Part shown: piece after piece, positions 14,437-29,400 of the stretch
Numbering within the stretch: position 1 is the stretch's first letter
Layout of the letters: each line of letters opens with the position of its first letter
Assembly: GCA_029204225.1 (NCBI GenBank)
Contig: CM055109.1
Span: 27,098,178 to 27,162,177 of the forward strand
Length of the DNA stretch: 64,000 bases
Origin: Diphasiastrum complanatum
Lineage: Eukaryota; Streptophyta; Lycopodiopsida; Lycopodiales; Lycopodiaceae
Direction: 5' to 3'
The notes under the pieces: generated by a model
Databases searched by the model: none
What the model saw: only the letters and a program-made list of their open reading frames with translations
What the model was told of the DNA's origin: nothing
Program-made: the position numbers and the translations under genes

Positions 14437-17400
14437 CTTCACTTCTATGATAGTCTCAATCACAATAGCAAGTAAGTTTTGGAAATGCTGAATGTAGTCC
14501 TTGGACTTGGAAAGTTTGACTTCAAGCCTTCCAACCTTTTGGCCACGAATTTCAATGGCATTTTTCAGTTTCTCACAGTTTTTCTCAGCAATTGTTACCA
14601 TTTTACGATACTTTGCTATCTCTTTCCTCAAATCCTTCAAATATAATTTTCTTCTGTCCTTTATAGCATCCTCTCCCTCCTCTGGATACACTTCCTCTTC
14701 CTCTTCATCCTCTGCTTTGGCATCATCTTCGGCCATTTCCTCCTCTTCCTCCACTTCATCTTCCTCCCCTTCCTCCTGACCCTCCTCAACCTCGTCTTTT
14801 CCTTCATCCAACTCTTCATCATCCTTGTGTTCCTTGTCATCATCTCCTTGATTGTTTCCTTGAACTTCCAACTTCGATAGTCGCTGTAGGGCTTTTGTGT
14901 CGGCTATTGCCTTCTTCAAAGTCTCTTCTCTCTGATCCTTTATTTGTTGCAACTGGACTTGGATTCTTTTAATTAATACTTCGGTCATGGGCTTGTTTGT
15001 GATTTTTGAATGATTGGCATTCATTACATCACTGATGGAGTCAGCAATTGCTGTAATGAATATAACATCTGATTCAGAAAATGGTCTACCAGTTCCATAT
15101 CTTTCTACTTTTAAAGTATCTGCACATAGCAGTGCAGCAACCTGCATTGTCCAACACCCATACTTAGCTTCATAAGTTAAGCACGCAACCTTATACCATG
15201 ACGAGCATGAGAATTGATATCTACCAGTTCTCTACACAAATTAAATGTTGAATATTCAAATCTTTTATCACACAATATGTACAAAAGCAGTTAAAAAGAA
15301 CAATATCAGAACACTTGAGTTGTTCTCAAAGTGACAGATGAAAGACAAAATGAATTCCTGATGAAAGCTCCAGACATCTCATGCTAAAGAAAGTACAAAT
15401 AACATATTCTTTCATGGAAAAAGGTCACCAACAAGGGCCGTCATAGCTTAGAGTTGAACTGGTTATTGTGAATCTTTACTGTAAGCTTAGAAGCCCGTTC
15501 CGACCAAAATGGGTCAGAACGTTCTGTTCCGACCGTTCCTGAATTCATCAAGAAAAAGATGAAGTGAATACTGAAGAACGGTCTATAATAATCTACAATG
15601 ACTATATAGCTGGAAACCGGGGCAATTGTGCATATCGGGAATATTCATCATATGAAGTGAAGGCTAATGCTCATCCATTTCGCATATATGTAGCTGAATA
15701 GCCCTTCCCCCGTCTCTGAATCCGATGTTTCCGTTGAACCGATCGGGGCGGCTCGGACATACAACTTCTGAGTCACGGATCTCTGTACCCTGCCTGCGGG
15801 CACCTTATCACTGTGTGTTCAATCAAAGGTGAATGTCCACAAGGCTTCCTGCTTTCTTTCCGCAAGCTCACCATCGCTGGAAACTCCTGGACCACGTCCA
15901 TGATATGCTCTTTACGTATTTTTCTGGTAATTGTGCTTTTTATGTCCAATTCATGTTTGTCATTTTATTTGCTGAGTGATTTACTGTTCTTTTTCCTTTG
16001 AGCTTAGATGCTCCTCAAGCTTCCTTAGATATTATGGTTTTTTTTTTCCTTCGTAAAAAAACATTTCTTTTTAGGTTCTCGTGCCGGAACGGAACGCGTT
16101 CGGAACGTACTGGGTCGGAACGTTTTTTCCAAAATAAAAAAACAGGTGCTGCTGGCCACGAACTTCATACTTCTTGATAATACATTGAGCGATGCTTGAT
16201 GATACATTGCGGGATGCTAGACATCAGAAACGCTGGAAAACATACAGTTCAAGCAGAAACAAATTTGAAGAAGTTACTAACTATCGGTTACTTTCACGTC
16301 CTCCACATCTCTGTCATACTCATTTGCGTGTATTTTTTCTAAGTGTGGCTTTCTGTTGCTACTGTGCTATTTGTCACTGCGCTGTGCACATATTCAGATG
16401 ACTGGACCTTTCTAAATCTTCGTTGCATTCCGTATCTCGGTTATGCATGAAATCTAATGCTATATTTGAAAACTCACCCTCTATCTAGATGTCCGTGCCT
16501 TGTCTGACGATAATGCATATCTTGTCTGACTGCTGATACAGAGCTGCTTATAGCCAAAAAAATCTCGCAGAACTTAACAAAATTCTTGCAGCTCCCGTTG
16601 ATCCTAGAATAGCTATCTGAGCCACGTTCTTAAGCTCTTGCTGATCCTAGATTAGCTATTCCGTTCCTTATCTCAATTCCTTTGTTAAATAACGTATTTT
16701 AAAAAAAAAAAATTGGGTCAAGTTCCGGAATGGAACGCATTCTGGAACGCGTTCCGTTCCGGAACGGGCAACTAAGCTACACTTCAAGAGATAATGGAAG
16801 GAAATCACATATATAAAACCACTGATCTAAGCAGTTTCAGCCTGTAAATACCAAAAGCAACTACGAGACCTCTGAAAACACTCCATCATTTCACTTTTTC
16901 TAACTGACAGAGATGACCAGAATTGCTGATTCGATAGTCGAGCAAAACGTATATAGTACTTGATATGTTAAGAATGGGTTGAGATTTCAAACTAAAAGAG
17001 GAAACAGTCTCAAATCCTAACAAGAGTACATGGTTCTTTAAGAACTATTTAAGGAATAGAACTAAAAGATTAAGAAAGTTGCACCAAATCAAAATGGGCA
17101 ATGAGCTGAAACTCAAGGAAACCAGATTCGGAAGTTGTCCAAACCTCCCCAAAATGACTGTGCAAATTAGGTAGAGAAAGAAGGAATAAATGAATGAGTA
17201 AATCTATAGGTCATTTGAAACTTACCGTACCATGAAACACCTTAATAGATTACTTCATTCAAAAAACGGAATAATTGAGTACTGCATACCATATAATGTT
17301 GATATTATTCGATGTCTTTATGTATAATACTGTATGCATTACATACACCTTTAAAATACTATATATAGAGCATCAATTTTCAAGATAGCATTCAAGCCAA

Positions 17401-20400
17401 TAATATCCAAAAATTTCAAGTTTGAGAGTAAACAGTTTTGTCAGTGTATATTGTATTTCATTTTAAAATGATTTGCACAGAATTATTTGATCGATAACTC
17501 CATAGGCAATTTTCAACAACATTCAAAAAGCCAGGGAAGTAATATTTTAATGGCAACGCTGTCTATTTTTTATAATGTTTGTTCTCAATGCTGACAAATA
17601 CAACACATCAAATCCCTGAACTCGATACAGTAGAGCAAAATGTATGTTCCAAAACCAAAAGAGAAGCCATTGGTTACATACAAAACAACATAGAGTATGA
17701 AATGGACACTGATACTGCCAAATGTAATAGTCTCCATGAGAATAATGATGATATTAAGCTGATTTGAACGTAGAATTAATGAGGTTGAAATTTAAATCAT
17801 GCTAACTAAAGCTAAGCTAATCCAAGTTAAGAACTACTCTCCAAGTAATCAATCTACCAAGAAAGGAGGCATGATTGCTATTTATTATACCTTGCTAGGA
17901 GGTTGATCAAGTTGGGGCTAGGAGCCTGATAAGACTGAGCAATCTTATCCAAATGCCAGGTCACCTCTTATAAGACAGTGACCTTATTTGGATACTAACT
18001 TAGCCCAAGAGGACTAATCACAGGATCTTTTGTCAATTAATATAGATGAAATGTCAGAGACCTAGTGCTCGATGTAGGGCCAGTAAATGTCCTATTACTC
18101 TCCCTTTTCTTAAAGGCTTTGTGCCTAGTGTTTTCATGAAGAAAATGCTGATCCTGGATAATAGAAACAGCTGAAGAAGTGCTATTAATAGAAAAGATGC
18201 CTGCATGAAGAAGTAAAAACATAGGAGCCAAATATTACTCACTGCAAAATACCATAGACGTTTCCAAAATGCATATGCTAAAGCAGTGCCTACAAGAACA
18301 GAAATATGTCTCCTAGCTATGGGGCACATAGCAATTTGAATGACCAAGAGAACTACAAGAATGCATCATCATGGAGAACTTTGCAGCATCCTTGTTATAC
18401 TCAGCTTTGAAGAAAACTAGAGTTCTGAGAAACGCTTTTGCCTTGCCCACGAACTTCAAAAACTTGACAGTGAAGAACAAAGATCAAAATGGAGATACAG
18501 TTCAGATTCTAATTGTTACAAACATGAACATGATATTAAACAAAAAAGGAGTACGATAAATAACAAGCAACTAGGATCCATCACAACAGTAGAAAATTGT
18601 TCAGTGTCTTATGAGATTTGCATTCAATATCTCATCATTGTCTAGTGCACTAAGATAGATCTTATATATTTCTAGATTATAGTAGTGGACTAATCACTAT
18701 TTTATTGGCTCATATTTTTCTAATTTCTATAAGTAACTATGCAACATTTTGGACTACGACCTTCGAAGGTTCAGTTAGACGAGATATATGTTACTAGCTT
18801 ATCCATAGGTCAGAGGCTCAAACAAAATTGCAAAAAGAAAAAAAGGGATACATCACAGAGTTGCTTTGGGATGCAATGCCACAAATTGTCTAGCAAGCAA
18901 GGTAGTGGCAGTGTCGGCCTCATCAATAGGAGAACCCACTAAAGCTAGTCTGTCAAGTGAAATCTTGAATTAATTTATGTGATTGTTGATCGAATTTGCT
19001 TCAAACATTTTAGTTAAAAGAGCTTTTTCAGAAATATCCTTGTGGTGACATCTTGGACTACAAATAGGCTGACCATGTTATTCCACGCTTTTTTGATTGA
19101 GTGAGCTCTATTCACGTGAGAAATTTGGGAGTCTTTTAAATTTGATGTGATGAGAGCCAGTGCTTTGCCATCCTTTTGTTCCCACTTGGTAAAAGTGGGT
19201 GAATCTACTTTTGGTTTGTGATCTCTTATACATCAAAAATGTTCTAGAGGTATTTTCTAGTAGCACCATCTTCACTTGAAGTTTCCACATGTGAAAGTTT
19301 TTTCTGTCAAATCCATCAACGAGTCTAATATAAGAAGTTCAGGCTTTCATTTGTAACATAGAACGAAGAGTAAAAAACTATATTATGATGATCCTTCATT
19401 GTTAGATCCTAATGCTATGTGTAAGCAACCATGAATGCCATAGAGAGGTGTCATTTTCTATAAAATGTTAAAAGATCTTTGGTATCCTCGACAAATAAGA
19501 CCTCGGATGTCACAAAAAAAAAGGAGTATGCTAGAGGAAAGACCAATCACCATGTCATAGAAAGTTGTATCAAAAGACCAAATCTAGTGACGAAATGTCA
19601 TGATGAGGTTGTTGGATATCAATGAAAACACGCAATCAAACGATATCTAATGTATACCATGTGATAATAATGGTGGTAAGCCCAACAATACTAAAAAGTG
19701 CACAAATAATAAAAAAAGGCCGAATTGTACAAGATAGAAATAATAGACTTGAGGTTGTAAAATGTGTGAAAGGACTCCAATCCAAGGGTGGATACCAAGG
19801 TAGCCATAAGGCCAATAAGTGCCATATATAAACTTTGTCATATGTTGTAACCCTTGGGAGAAGGAACTTACCTAACTGATTCTCCATAGCGACTTTGTAA
19901 CCTTAGAGGTGGAATAATAAGTTGAAGAAGTTGAGACTAGCTTAGCACCAATTGTAAAGCTAAATCCAACCATTGCACCCTAGAAGACTCAGATGAATGA
20001 TCCTCCCAAGTCCTAGAGCAAGTCTAATGTTGTGTGTTCATCACCAGATTCTATCCTTACCTTGGTCAGTTTTGACCATGGGAATTTCCAAAAGAGGATG
20101 GTTTGGTTGTGGTCTACATTCATTGGACCTAATTGACCTACTTCGAACTTCAACAACTACAAATAGGCGTTCATTTTATTAATTAGTAAGTTCTAGAGAA
20201 GTACTTTTTTGTTCATAAGGATCAAAGGTTATGTGTACCTTGATTTCTTTCCATATCTTTATATGTAATGAGCTAGTATTGAGAAGTCTGTTTTAATCAA
20301 TCTTGTTTGGATCTAACTTGATCTTGAATGTTAGAGGTGATTTTGTCCATGCTACAATCTTGGAATTTTGGCTTTGTTAGTTTGGAAGTGAATCATGATC

Positions 20401-23400
20401 AATCATATCCATATCCAATCTTGCGTAAATCTTACATGGTATCAAAGCTTGTTTAGGCTGATTCAAAATCACTTTCAAGTCATTTTTGTAGGTGCTTGCA
20501 ATTCAATGAGCTTATTTCAAAATCAGGATCCAAGTGGAGGTCAATCTCGTACATATTGTGATTTTGTGCAAGTTTCACCACTTGGATAGGGGATTGGATA
20601 TACGATAATTTTGGTTGCTATCAAGCCCATAATGATCACTTGGATGGAAACAAACACAAAATATTACGGGTTGTAGCAATAACCACCCAACCAAATGTCT
20701 AACATATTGCTAGACAACACCAAGCTAGTCTCTATGCTAGATACTACGATATCTAGAGCACAACAACACTGATGAATCATTGATAGACACAATATATCAA
20801 AAGTGCTAAGATGAGGGTTTAGATATACTCTCTCAAACCTTAGGCTTCATAAGACATGCATATTCTCCTTTCAAGTTCATCCCCTTCCATGAATAATAGC
20901 TACAGTACCCAATATAGACAACATCCACAATGATTCTTGCATGAGGCAATGCATTAACTAACTAGGGACATAGGACCTACTTCAAATTTTGGGAAGTACA
21001 TGTGCTTTAGCAAGAGCATATGCTTCACATACTTTGCCTACTTCATATGCTTCCATGAGGCAAACCATGCACGATAGACTTTTTAAGCAAAGCATCGATG
21101 CATCTAAAATTTGAATTTCCCAATCTTTCCTGCCACATCCTCTACTAAACTTTGGCATCTCTTGTGTAGGATGAGGTATTAGCTCAATCCCTAGCACAAT
21201 ATCTATCAGATCATGAATCACAAGAAGTGATTCCATCCTTATTTTCCATTTAAAATAGTTGGAAGAAGTGATTCCATCCTTATTTTCCATTTAAAATAGT
21301 TTGAAGAAGTCAACCTATACTATTCTCCAAGACAAGACTAACTTGATGAGAGATGGGACCTTATGTGAGTGTGCAAAAGCCATGAGGTTGGAAAAATCGA
21401 ATTGTCCATCTTTGTACTAACTGTCTTTGGAATAGATTGTCTAGTGAGCCCTAAGGGCCTCTAGATAATAGATATAGAGCTATCATTTAGTCATTAGGTA
21501 GCTTATTCATTCTACTGCTTCTCTTCTAAACTTAGCTACTATCATTTGCTTCATGTATTATCTTTCTATGCTCCATTGATTCAATGTATGTGATTGTCTT
21601 AATAACACTTAAGGTCCTTGGGAACTCGAAGAAAACCTCACATCTTGGAAACTCCAAGGATTTCCTAGGTTGATTAACAAAGCCCTTAGCTTCAATCCTA
21701 GGCTAGCTTCATGATTTCTTTGAAAAGAAGAAAACTGACATCTGCTAGAAATGTCATTCATGTGTTATCATATCTAGCTGCTCCTCAACATACTTCCAAC
21801 TTCTAACTTTAAAAGGTATTGTGAACCTAACGAAATCATGCATAATCCAGGTCTTTCGTGATTGAGGGCCCAAATCGGAAACAACAAAGTCAGCAACAAT
21901 TCTCCCTTAGTATCCCTCGATCTAATAAAAAAAAGTTGAAATCCTCATCAATCATTGCCAACCCAATCATGTAATGGTTGAGAGTTGATAGCTACAACTA
22001 TAAAACTTGACAGCAGTTTTTGGCAAGGCACAAGCTTTCCAAGTAGCTACTAGTCAACAGCTTTTGCTAGGAAGCAAAAGATGTTGGAGTCCAGCCAAAT
22101 AAAGCCATGGTGGCAAAACTCAGCAGCAAATCATTCACTCAACAACAAAAGTTTGTTGACGTGAATTCCAAAGTCAAGTAGGATTCTCCTAGAATCTATC
22201 CCTTTACCTCGTCTTTTATTTTTACCTTTGAAACCTGTGTAATGGCCCCTCTCTTTAGTTTGGCAACATGTTGAACCTCCCAGAATGAACTAGGTTCCCT
22301 TGGACTTCTCTACATTGATCAGTTGCACCAAGAGAGGTGTATGTGTTAATATTCTCTCTTCTCTTGTAATCAATTGAACTCACAGCTATAGCTTTGCATT
22401 CATACTAAACCTTTTTTAGGCATCTTCAAATACCAGCTAGGTATTCTAGCATAGGTATATATTTGGTCATCAACTTGAAATGGACTTTCTTTTGAAAAGT
22501 TGATTTTTGGTGACAGAATCACTTGCTCATTCAATGTAGATTTTCTCTATTTTTTTCACCCTAGGTGAGGTCAACTTCAATTCTATGAGTGCAAACCTAT
22601 AGCATTGACCAACCACTCCTACAATAATCTGCCATGATGCTGCATCAACAATTATGCCTGGAGTGAAAACTTGGATAGGAGCCTAACACTCACAAATTTT
22701 GTTGTTAGCTTCTTATGGTCTTCCTGTTTTGATCTGCATCAACCATGACAATTCTTGCTGGCAGCTTCACAAGTAGACATGAAAACAAGGCTGGGAACAC
22801 ACGAGACTCACCAATGGAACTTCAGCCAAGACAACCAAGCAAGCCTACAAACTTGTTTCCTACTTGAGTGACTGAACTCCAAGATGTTTTGCAGAAGCTT
22901 GTTCATCAGATGCAGCAGTTGCTTTCTTTCGGTATTGCTGGTCTATTTTTCTAGCCTGACACAGTTACGATCATCCCTTATGGTGCAACTTTTACTTCAC
23001 AATTTCTATGTCAGCAGACGCTATATGCATATAGCATATGCATTTTTGTGATCAACAGTATAACATCGAGACCCTGCAAACGTGTACTCAGCATATGCCA
23101 TTTTAGTTTTATGATTGCAATAGTTACATTTGTTACCTCTCAGCATTTATACACAATCCTTTCATTTATTGCCACATAGAGGGAAACGATTTTGTTAATT
23201 GTGGTTTGTTATGGACTACAGTACATTGTAAGGGCCTTTTGGTCCTTGGATCTGTACCTTTTTTATGTCATTAAACTTACTGGACTAGGACTCCAAATCA
23301 GTGGTTCTAAAAAAGGTTGGTAATCTTAGCCCTGCTGCTACAGCAACACCATCAAAGGTTCCCTTGAAGGCTTCCAGACTGTTGTATAGATAGGTTCTCT

Positions 23401-26400
23401 ACTTGTCATTCTATAGCTTATGATTTAATAATTTTGAGATCTTTGTAATTGCTCTTCCAAGCAGGGGATCAAGTATTGATAGCATTTGATGCTCTCTCAA
23501 TGTTTTGATTTGGAAAATTGCTTTATGCTCACCTGCTATTGTCTATTGTTCTTCATGTGATGCCACATTCTATGATGTATGTTTATAAATATATGATAGT
23601 CGATCCATAAAAATGTTGTGACAGTATCAACAATTGAACAACATCCTCAAAGATTAAATATAATAATTTCCAAGGTCTAGAATAATGACCTGTGATGGAG
23701 CAGTTTTGAGAGTGATTGGCACTACAAAGTAAGCGCCAACCCTAGGGATACCTCCAAAAAAATGCATACCTGTTTGATTTTCCATACGAAAAGTCTTCAT
23801 GCAAAATTAAGACTAAGACAATGATCACATTCCAATATAGCATGCATTCTCAAGGACTAATGATTACTTTGTGTTTTATTGAGTTATAAACGAAACAAAT
23901 CGAGTAGAAAAGAGACACTTACATCAATGATACATGATGATCATCTCCATAAGTAATAAGCTAATAACAATCTGATCTATAAATGAATGTACTGAAAGCT
24001 AAGTTACATCGTCCTAATGCTAAGCTATTCACTACTCTCAAAAAATCAATCTGCCATACTTAACTAGTAGGTCTAACTAGTTAGGGCCAAGAGATCAATA
24101 AAATTGGCCAGGCTCCTCCAAATGCAAAGTTCCTATTGATAACATTGAATGACCTTATGCTATTGCTAACAGGGTCCAAGAGGCTTAATCACGTCATTTA
24201 TTTCGAAATAATAAGTAACATAGGCCCAAAGCCCAATTTTTGTGTTGAAGACCAAGTGATGTATCTGATAACTCTCCTTGCTAAGACATTGTCTCCAGTG
24301 TCAGAGCTTAAGCTAGAAAATAGAATGGATGCAATATTACACATTGAAGATTCCGAAAATGTATATGTTGAGGTAAACGGGGCAAGATAGGAACAAAATA
24401 GCACCGATAACATATGCAATAGAAGCCACCAAAATGTGCTGCAGTAGAATTTGCGCAAGCAGGAAATTATATCTACTATTACATGGATCAAAGAACCAGA
24501 AAAACTCATCAACAAGAAGAGCTCAGCTACATTTCTTGATACACCATGTCAATGGTGGACCAGGAATGTCACATGAATGCATCGACATAAACCCTTGACG
24601 AGCAATGTATCAATAGAATTTTTATGCCCAAATGATACGCGCCGTGCGAATAAGCCAGGAGCACCATCTAAATGTAGAAGCACCTATTAAATCTATTGTC
24701 ATATCCCAACCCATCTTGATGGACCATGATCTCTATGGGAGCATAAATGTAGACACCATTGTGAAATCAATCATATGCCAAGCCAATCCAAAAGACTCTG
24801 CATGTCATCTGAATAGTGTAATAAAATTCAAAGAGAACACAAAGAACCACCAACAAAGTAGATCCCATGCGATCTGCAGGGACCATGAGTGTCTGAAAGT
24901 AGCAGTAACAACTAACTTAGAGGATAGAAGCATAAACCCCATAGATTTTTCATAAACACTATCTACCCAATAAAAGTCCAAGTCTAATTAATATAACCAT
25001 GATAAGTCTGAGTACAACACCACAATAGAAACAGACCCCTTAGTATGAAAGTAATCATAGTAACCCAAATCAAATCTGAAAAATAGATGTAGCCGGATTT
25101 GTGAAATTGCAATCAAGGTTGATAAGAGCATGTAAAGGAAAAAGCGATACTGAAGAATATCGCTGTTCCTTCCATCAAATCCACCGTTCTCTACCTCGCT
25201 TAGCTCTGATGCAGAGCGGGGTGATGGGGCAAAAAGCTTCTCTGTGAAACCTCCCTCGTCCTCCGAAGATCCTGTGGCTTGTCCAGAGATGAATGATAGA
25301 GCTGTTGCCTACACTTACACCGACGCAGAGGCTCTGTCAGATGAAATGGAAGAGGAGTCTCGCCAATTGAAGGAAATCAACTGCATCAAGGATTGTCTAA
25401 TGAACTATCTTAGGTAGGTCCACAATCTCTGCCTACTTTTGCTTCATTTATGGTGGAAATTGGAACGAGAGATTGCTTTCAGGTGAAAATAACCTGTCGA
25501 GGTCAACATGTAGTATCAAGCTTACCACTTAAAAGTGTTAAGAACATCTGGCTACTGTGGGGAGAGTAATTTGGTAAGGGGAGAACAATTCATTAGATCT
25601 ACATGATATGATCATTTGAAGTTACACACTGGTTGTTGCACCATATGCAACAAAGTTATACATCCTTCATCTTTTAAGCATAGCTCTTTGTGCGTCAACA
25701 ATATCAACAAGTTTCTCATAACTTGCTCCTTGTTGCAGGAAAGTCTTCATCTTATAAACAGGAAAGTAGCTCAAGGGGAAGCTGTAATGCAAACCAAACT
25801 GGTTCCTTTTAGGATGTTGTGATGATACTTGCAAATTAAAGGAATCTCAGAACACTAGTTTCTGAGTAATATGCACTGTATATCTTACTAAGGCTTTGTT
25901 ATGTTCTTGTAAATTGTGGAGGGAGTGCTGCTTGCAGAAAAGATGGTGGCTGTCAATTTGTGTGAAAAGTTAAGTACTAGAAACACTACATTCCGAAAAA
26001 ACATTCCAACCCAGTACGTTCCAGACCAAAAGGGTCGGCACAGGTTTCTAAGAGTAGTAGTAATAAGTGGCCCAAGATGTGTGTAATAACCCCAAGCTAT
26101 TACAACAACACATGAATAGTCATCTTCACAAACCAAGGTGGAGATCAATAATTACCTATAGATAGCTTCACATATAATATGGGACAATCAAGGTTATATC
26201 AAAACTGCTTGAAGCCGAGGAAGAATGACCTGAAGGTAGTGGAATAGTAGGCTCTAAACCCAGCCTGGCCCATGGCATGCAGTCTCCTAGTCTCTGCCTC
26301 AGTACTCACAGCTGACACTAGAATAGTAACATTAAGTTTTGCAATCACGTGCCCAATCATAAGAGTCCGATAATTACCAAGATTCATAGGATCACCATTT

Positions 26401-29400
26401 TTGTGAATAGGATGAATGATCTTAGTGCACCAAGAAGAGGGGAAACCAGTAACAACGGCTTGATTGAGTAAGGTGGCTTGATTGAGCGAGGGGATAACAA
26501 ATCAGCAGCATGGATCAATAACTCAGATACAAGATCATCTATATCACTGGCTTTACATGTGTTCAATTTTTTGATGGCATTATGGACCATATCAGCAGTG
26601 AAGAAGGTGAACTCAAAAGGTCTGGGGGAGATGGAAATAGGTCTGTCAGTAAGAGGCAGCAACAGAGGAAGAGGAAGAAGAAGAAGAAAAAGAAGGGACA
26701 GAAGCAGATGAAGGAGAAGAAGAAGAGGGGGGTGGACAAGAAGAAGAAGAGGAAGGTGGAGAACAAGATGGAAGAGATGGGTGAGAGGAGGGTGCAACAG
26801 CAGCAGGAATAGCAGACGTAGGAGAGACAGCAGGGAGGTATACTGCACCACCAACAACAAGGGGGGAAGGGGTCTGCTTTAGTAGTGATGGAGGGAGAGA
26901 GAGCAGTTGCACCACCTGCAGTGATGGACAGGGGAAGAGGGGGGGAGCCCAGAGTGGGCGTCCTACGAGGAGGAGCCATAAAATCCTTCTGAAATAGCAC
27001 AGGTGTGCTGGAGACCTGCTTTCAGAGCGCTGGAGACCTGTATGCGATGGACAACTACTCCATCATTTTCTGGCTCAGCAATGGAGATGAGTACACCCAA
27101 ATTTCTGAGACAGAGTCAGAAATGCCTTTCTGAAGTGTGATGGATCAGTTGCGGACCAGTTGCTCCTTCATTAATGGAGCAAGTGCACTTCAGAAGTGAG
27201 CCGCTAGAGGAGCGATGGAGCTACAGCTACTGGAGTAGCGATGGTAGGCTACAGCTGTTGGAGTAGCGACAGGCTAGAGCAGCGATCCACCGGCAGAAAA
27301 CTTTTCATCAAGCAGCATTAGGCAACATTCATGGCTGGGGGCAGCGCACCATCACCATCGAGGAGGCAGCTACCAGCAACTTATCACATCGCAGGTCTTG
27401 CCCTAATATCACCGTATCAGACACCTACCATACTGATAAGTTTTAGGCAAGTATACCTATGTTTGTTGTGATCTCAGCTGGAGAGAGAGAGGGGGGGGGG
27501 GGGGGGGCATGTCTCTTCAGCTAGAATAATTATCATGGATAGCGAGACGCTTAAGAGCACGATAGCTAATAACCTAGACATATAGTATCGTCTTTCTTTT
27601 CAGCAAGTAAAAGAGGAGCACCAAAAGGACTTTGACTAGAAACGATGAGACCGTGCTATAATGATTCAATTACATGACACCGAAATTTGGCTAAGTGAGA
27701 CATGCAATGAGGCTTGCAAACTAGAATTGAGTTAGGAAGGAGACCAATAAGTGGTAGGAATGGTTCCACAAACTCATGTTGGAACTGATGCAATAACTTT
27801 GAGACGGTGTGCGGAAGTGGAGAAACAGAGGAAAGAGCCTCTTTAGAAAATGTGCATCATGAACGTAGAGGAGAGTTGCACAACAAGTGATAAAAAAATA
27901 GTAAGTAGCCAAGCTTACAGTAACATCTACTGAGCATGCAAACCAATTAGCTTCAAGAATGAGGTCATACCTCTCAATAGGAAAGATATAAATATCTGCC
28001 CGGGCCAAAAAATCACCAATATGATGGGTGATACCTTGAAGTATGTATGTATTGTGAAGGACTGAGAACAAGCAACTTTCACTGACAAAGGATGGGAGCA
28101 AAAGTATCAACATGAGAAGTAATGAGGCTGCTAATAAAAGAACATGTGTTGCTAGCATCCAGGAGAGCAATGAATTCCCTACAAGAAATGCAACCGGTTA
28201 TTAAATAAGGCATGGGCCAATTTATCCAGCCCAAGTTGCACAAGCAAGTTATCCATGACCCTCAACAATATTGGGAGATCTAGCAGAAAAATCTTTAACA
28301 AAGTATAACTGAGAATCTCTAACGTCATTATTATCATGAACATATAAGTCAAAAATAATGGTATGAGGTTTCTTATAATCCCTAGTGCAATGATCAAGGC
28401 TTTTTCAATCAAAACATGTGTTGCAGCCAAAGAATCAATTACGTGAGCTATTTCCATTGGAAGATCTTGAATAGAATGTTGTTAAGGACACTTTATTGTA
28501 GAATTTACGAGCAATAGGAGCAAGATGGCGTGTAACAGTGGGAGTTGTCTCCACGTCAGGTGGAGTAGCTGTAGGACATGACGGAGTAGGAACATGTAGA
28601 GGGAGTCAAATGGATATAGATAATCAAAGCTTGTAGTGAGGTTGTGAACTCACATAATTTTGGATAGTGATCAACATAGTCGTATGACTAATAATTGTGT
28701 TACCAACTTCATCGATTTGGGTAGCATTGGCAGTGGTAGAAGAGGCTCTAGTGGTTGGCATGATGGAAGCACAATCTAGGGATGGATAGCTTAGGATAAA
28801 ACGGGACAACAAAGAATCAGTAAGGGTGTGAATGGGAAAGAAAAATGGAAATGGGATAGGGAATCAACAATGTAGGTTGTTGGAGGTGCGATAGACCAAT
28901 GATGGAGCAAAAAATAGGGCTAGCAATGCATCGAAGGGAGACGAGAGGGTCAACATGGGATCAACACAAGCTGGTTGGGACTAGAAATGACTAATGGGGC
29001 TGCAATGGAGCAAAGGGACGTGTGTGAAGGCAGTGATGGACCTATAAACAAGTCGTGGATGTCAACAATACAGTCCTATGATATCATGTTATAGACTCAA
29101 TAATAGATATTGGCTTCAAGTGACTTATAAAGACAACAATCAACACTCATAAAGCATTCTATAAGTTTATAACCAATAAAACTAATGAACATCAGTGGCT
29201 ACTGATTGTTCTATTAGATCTCCAACTAAAATCTCTAGAAAATATAGGACTCCTTTACAAGAAGCTCAGGGCAGCAAAGTCATAATTTGAGAAACAGAGT
29301 TCTTCGGCCCTTATCATATCGAATTAGAAAAATGTCTAGAAGCTTCCAACTGCAAACTCTTGTAGGGTGCCCAATTATAGGTCAAAATAGTGTTATCCAA

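Larger units (their letters stand above)
15142..20436. other. RSP2-like intron 3, first part
   Basis: It holds GGAACG-family pieces (15486-16776) and a GC-richer coding-like patch (15630-15905). From about 16800 to 19600 I see only A/T-rich sequence without recognisable genes. 19600-20436 may be an LTR because a primer-binding-like motif follows at 20437. Confidence 0.3.

Noticed and set aside
14501-14779. Ser-rich plus-strand protein
   Set aside because: It is the antisense shadow of the Glu/Asp-rich exon 4 of the radial-spoke gene.
15486-16776. One complete transposon with an 8-bp target duplication
   Set aside because: The flanking 8-mers do not match, so the two ends may belong to separate insertions.
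26582-26812. Lys/Arg-rich plus-strand protein
   Set aside because: It is the antisense shadow of the Ser/Pro-coding low-complexity part of a minus-strand LINE.
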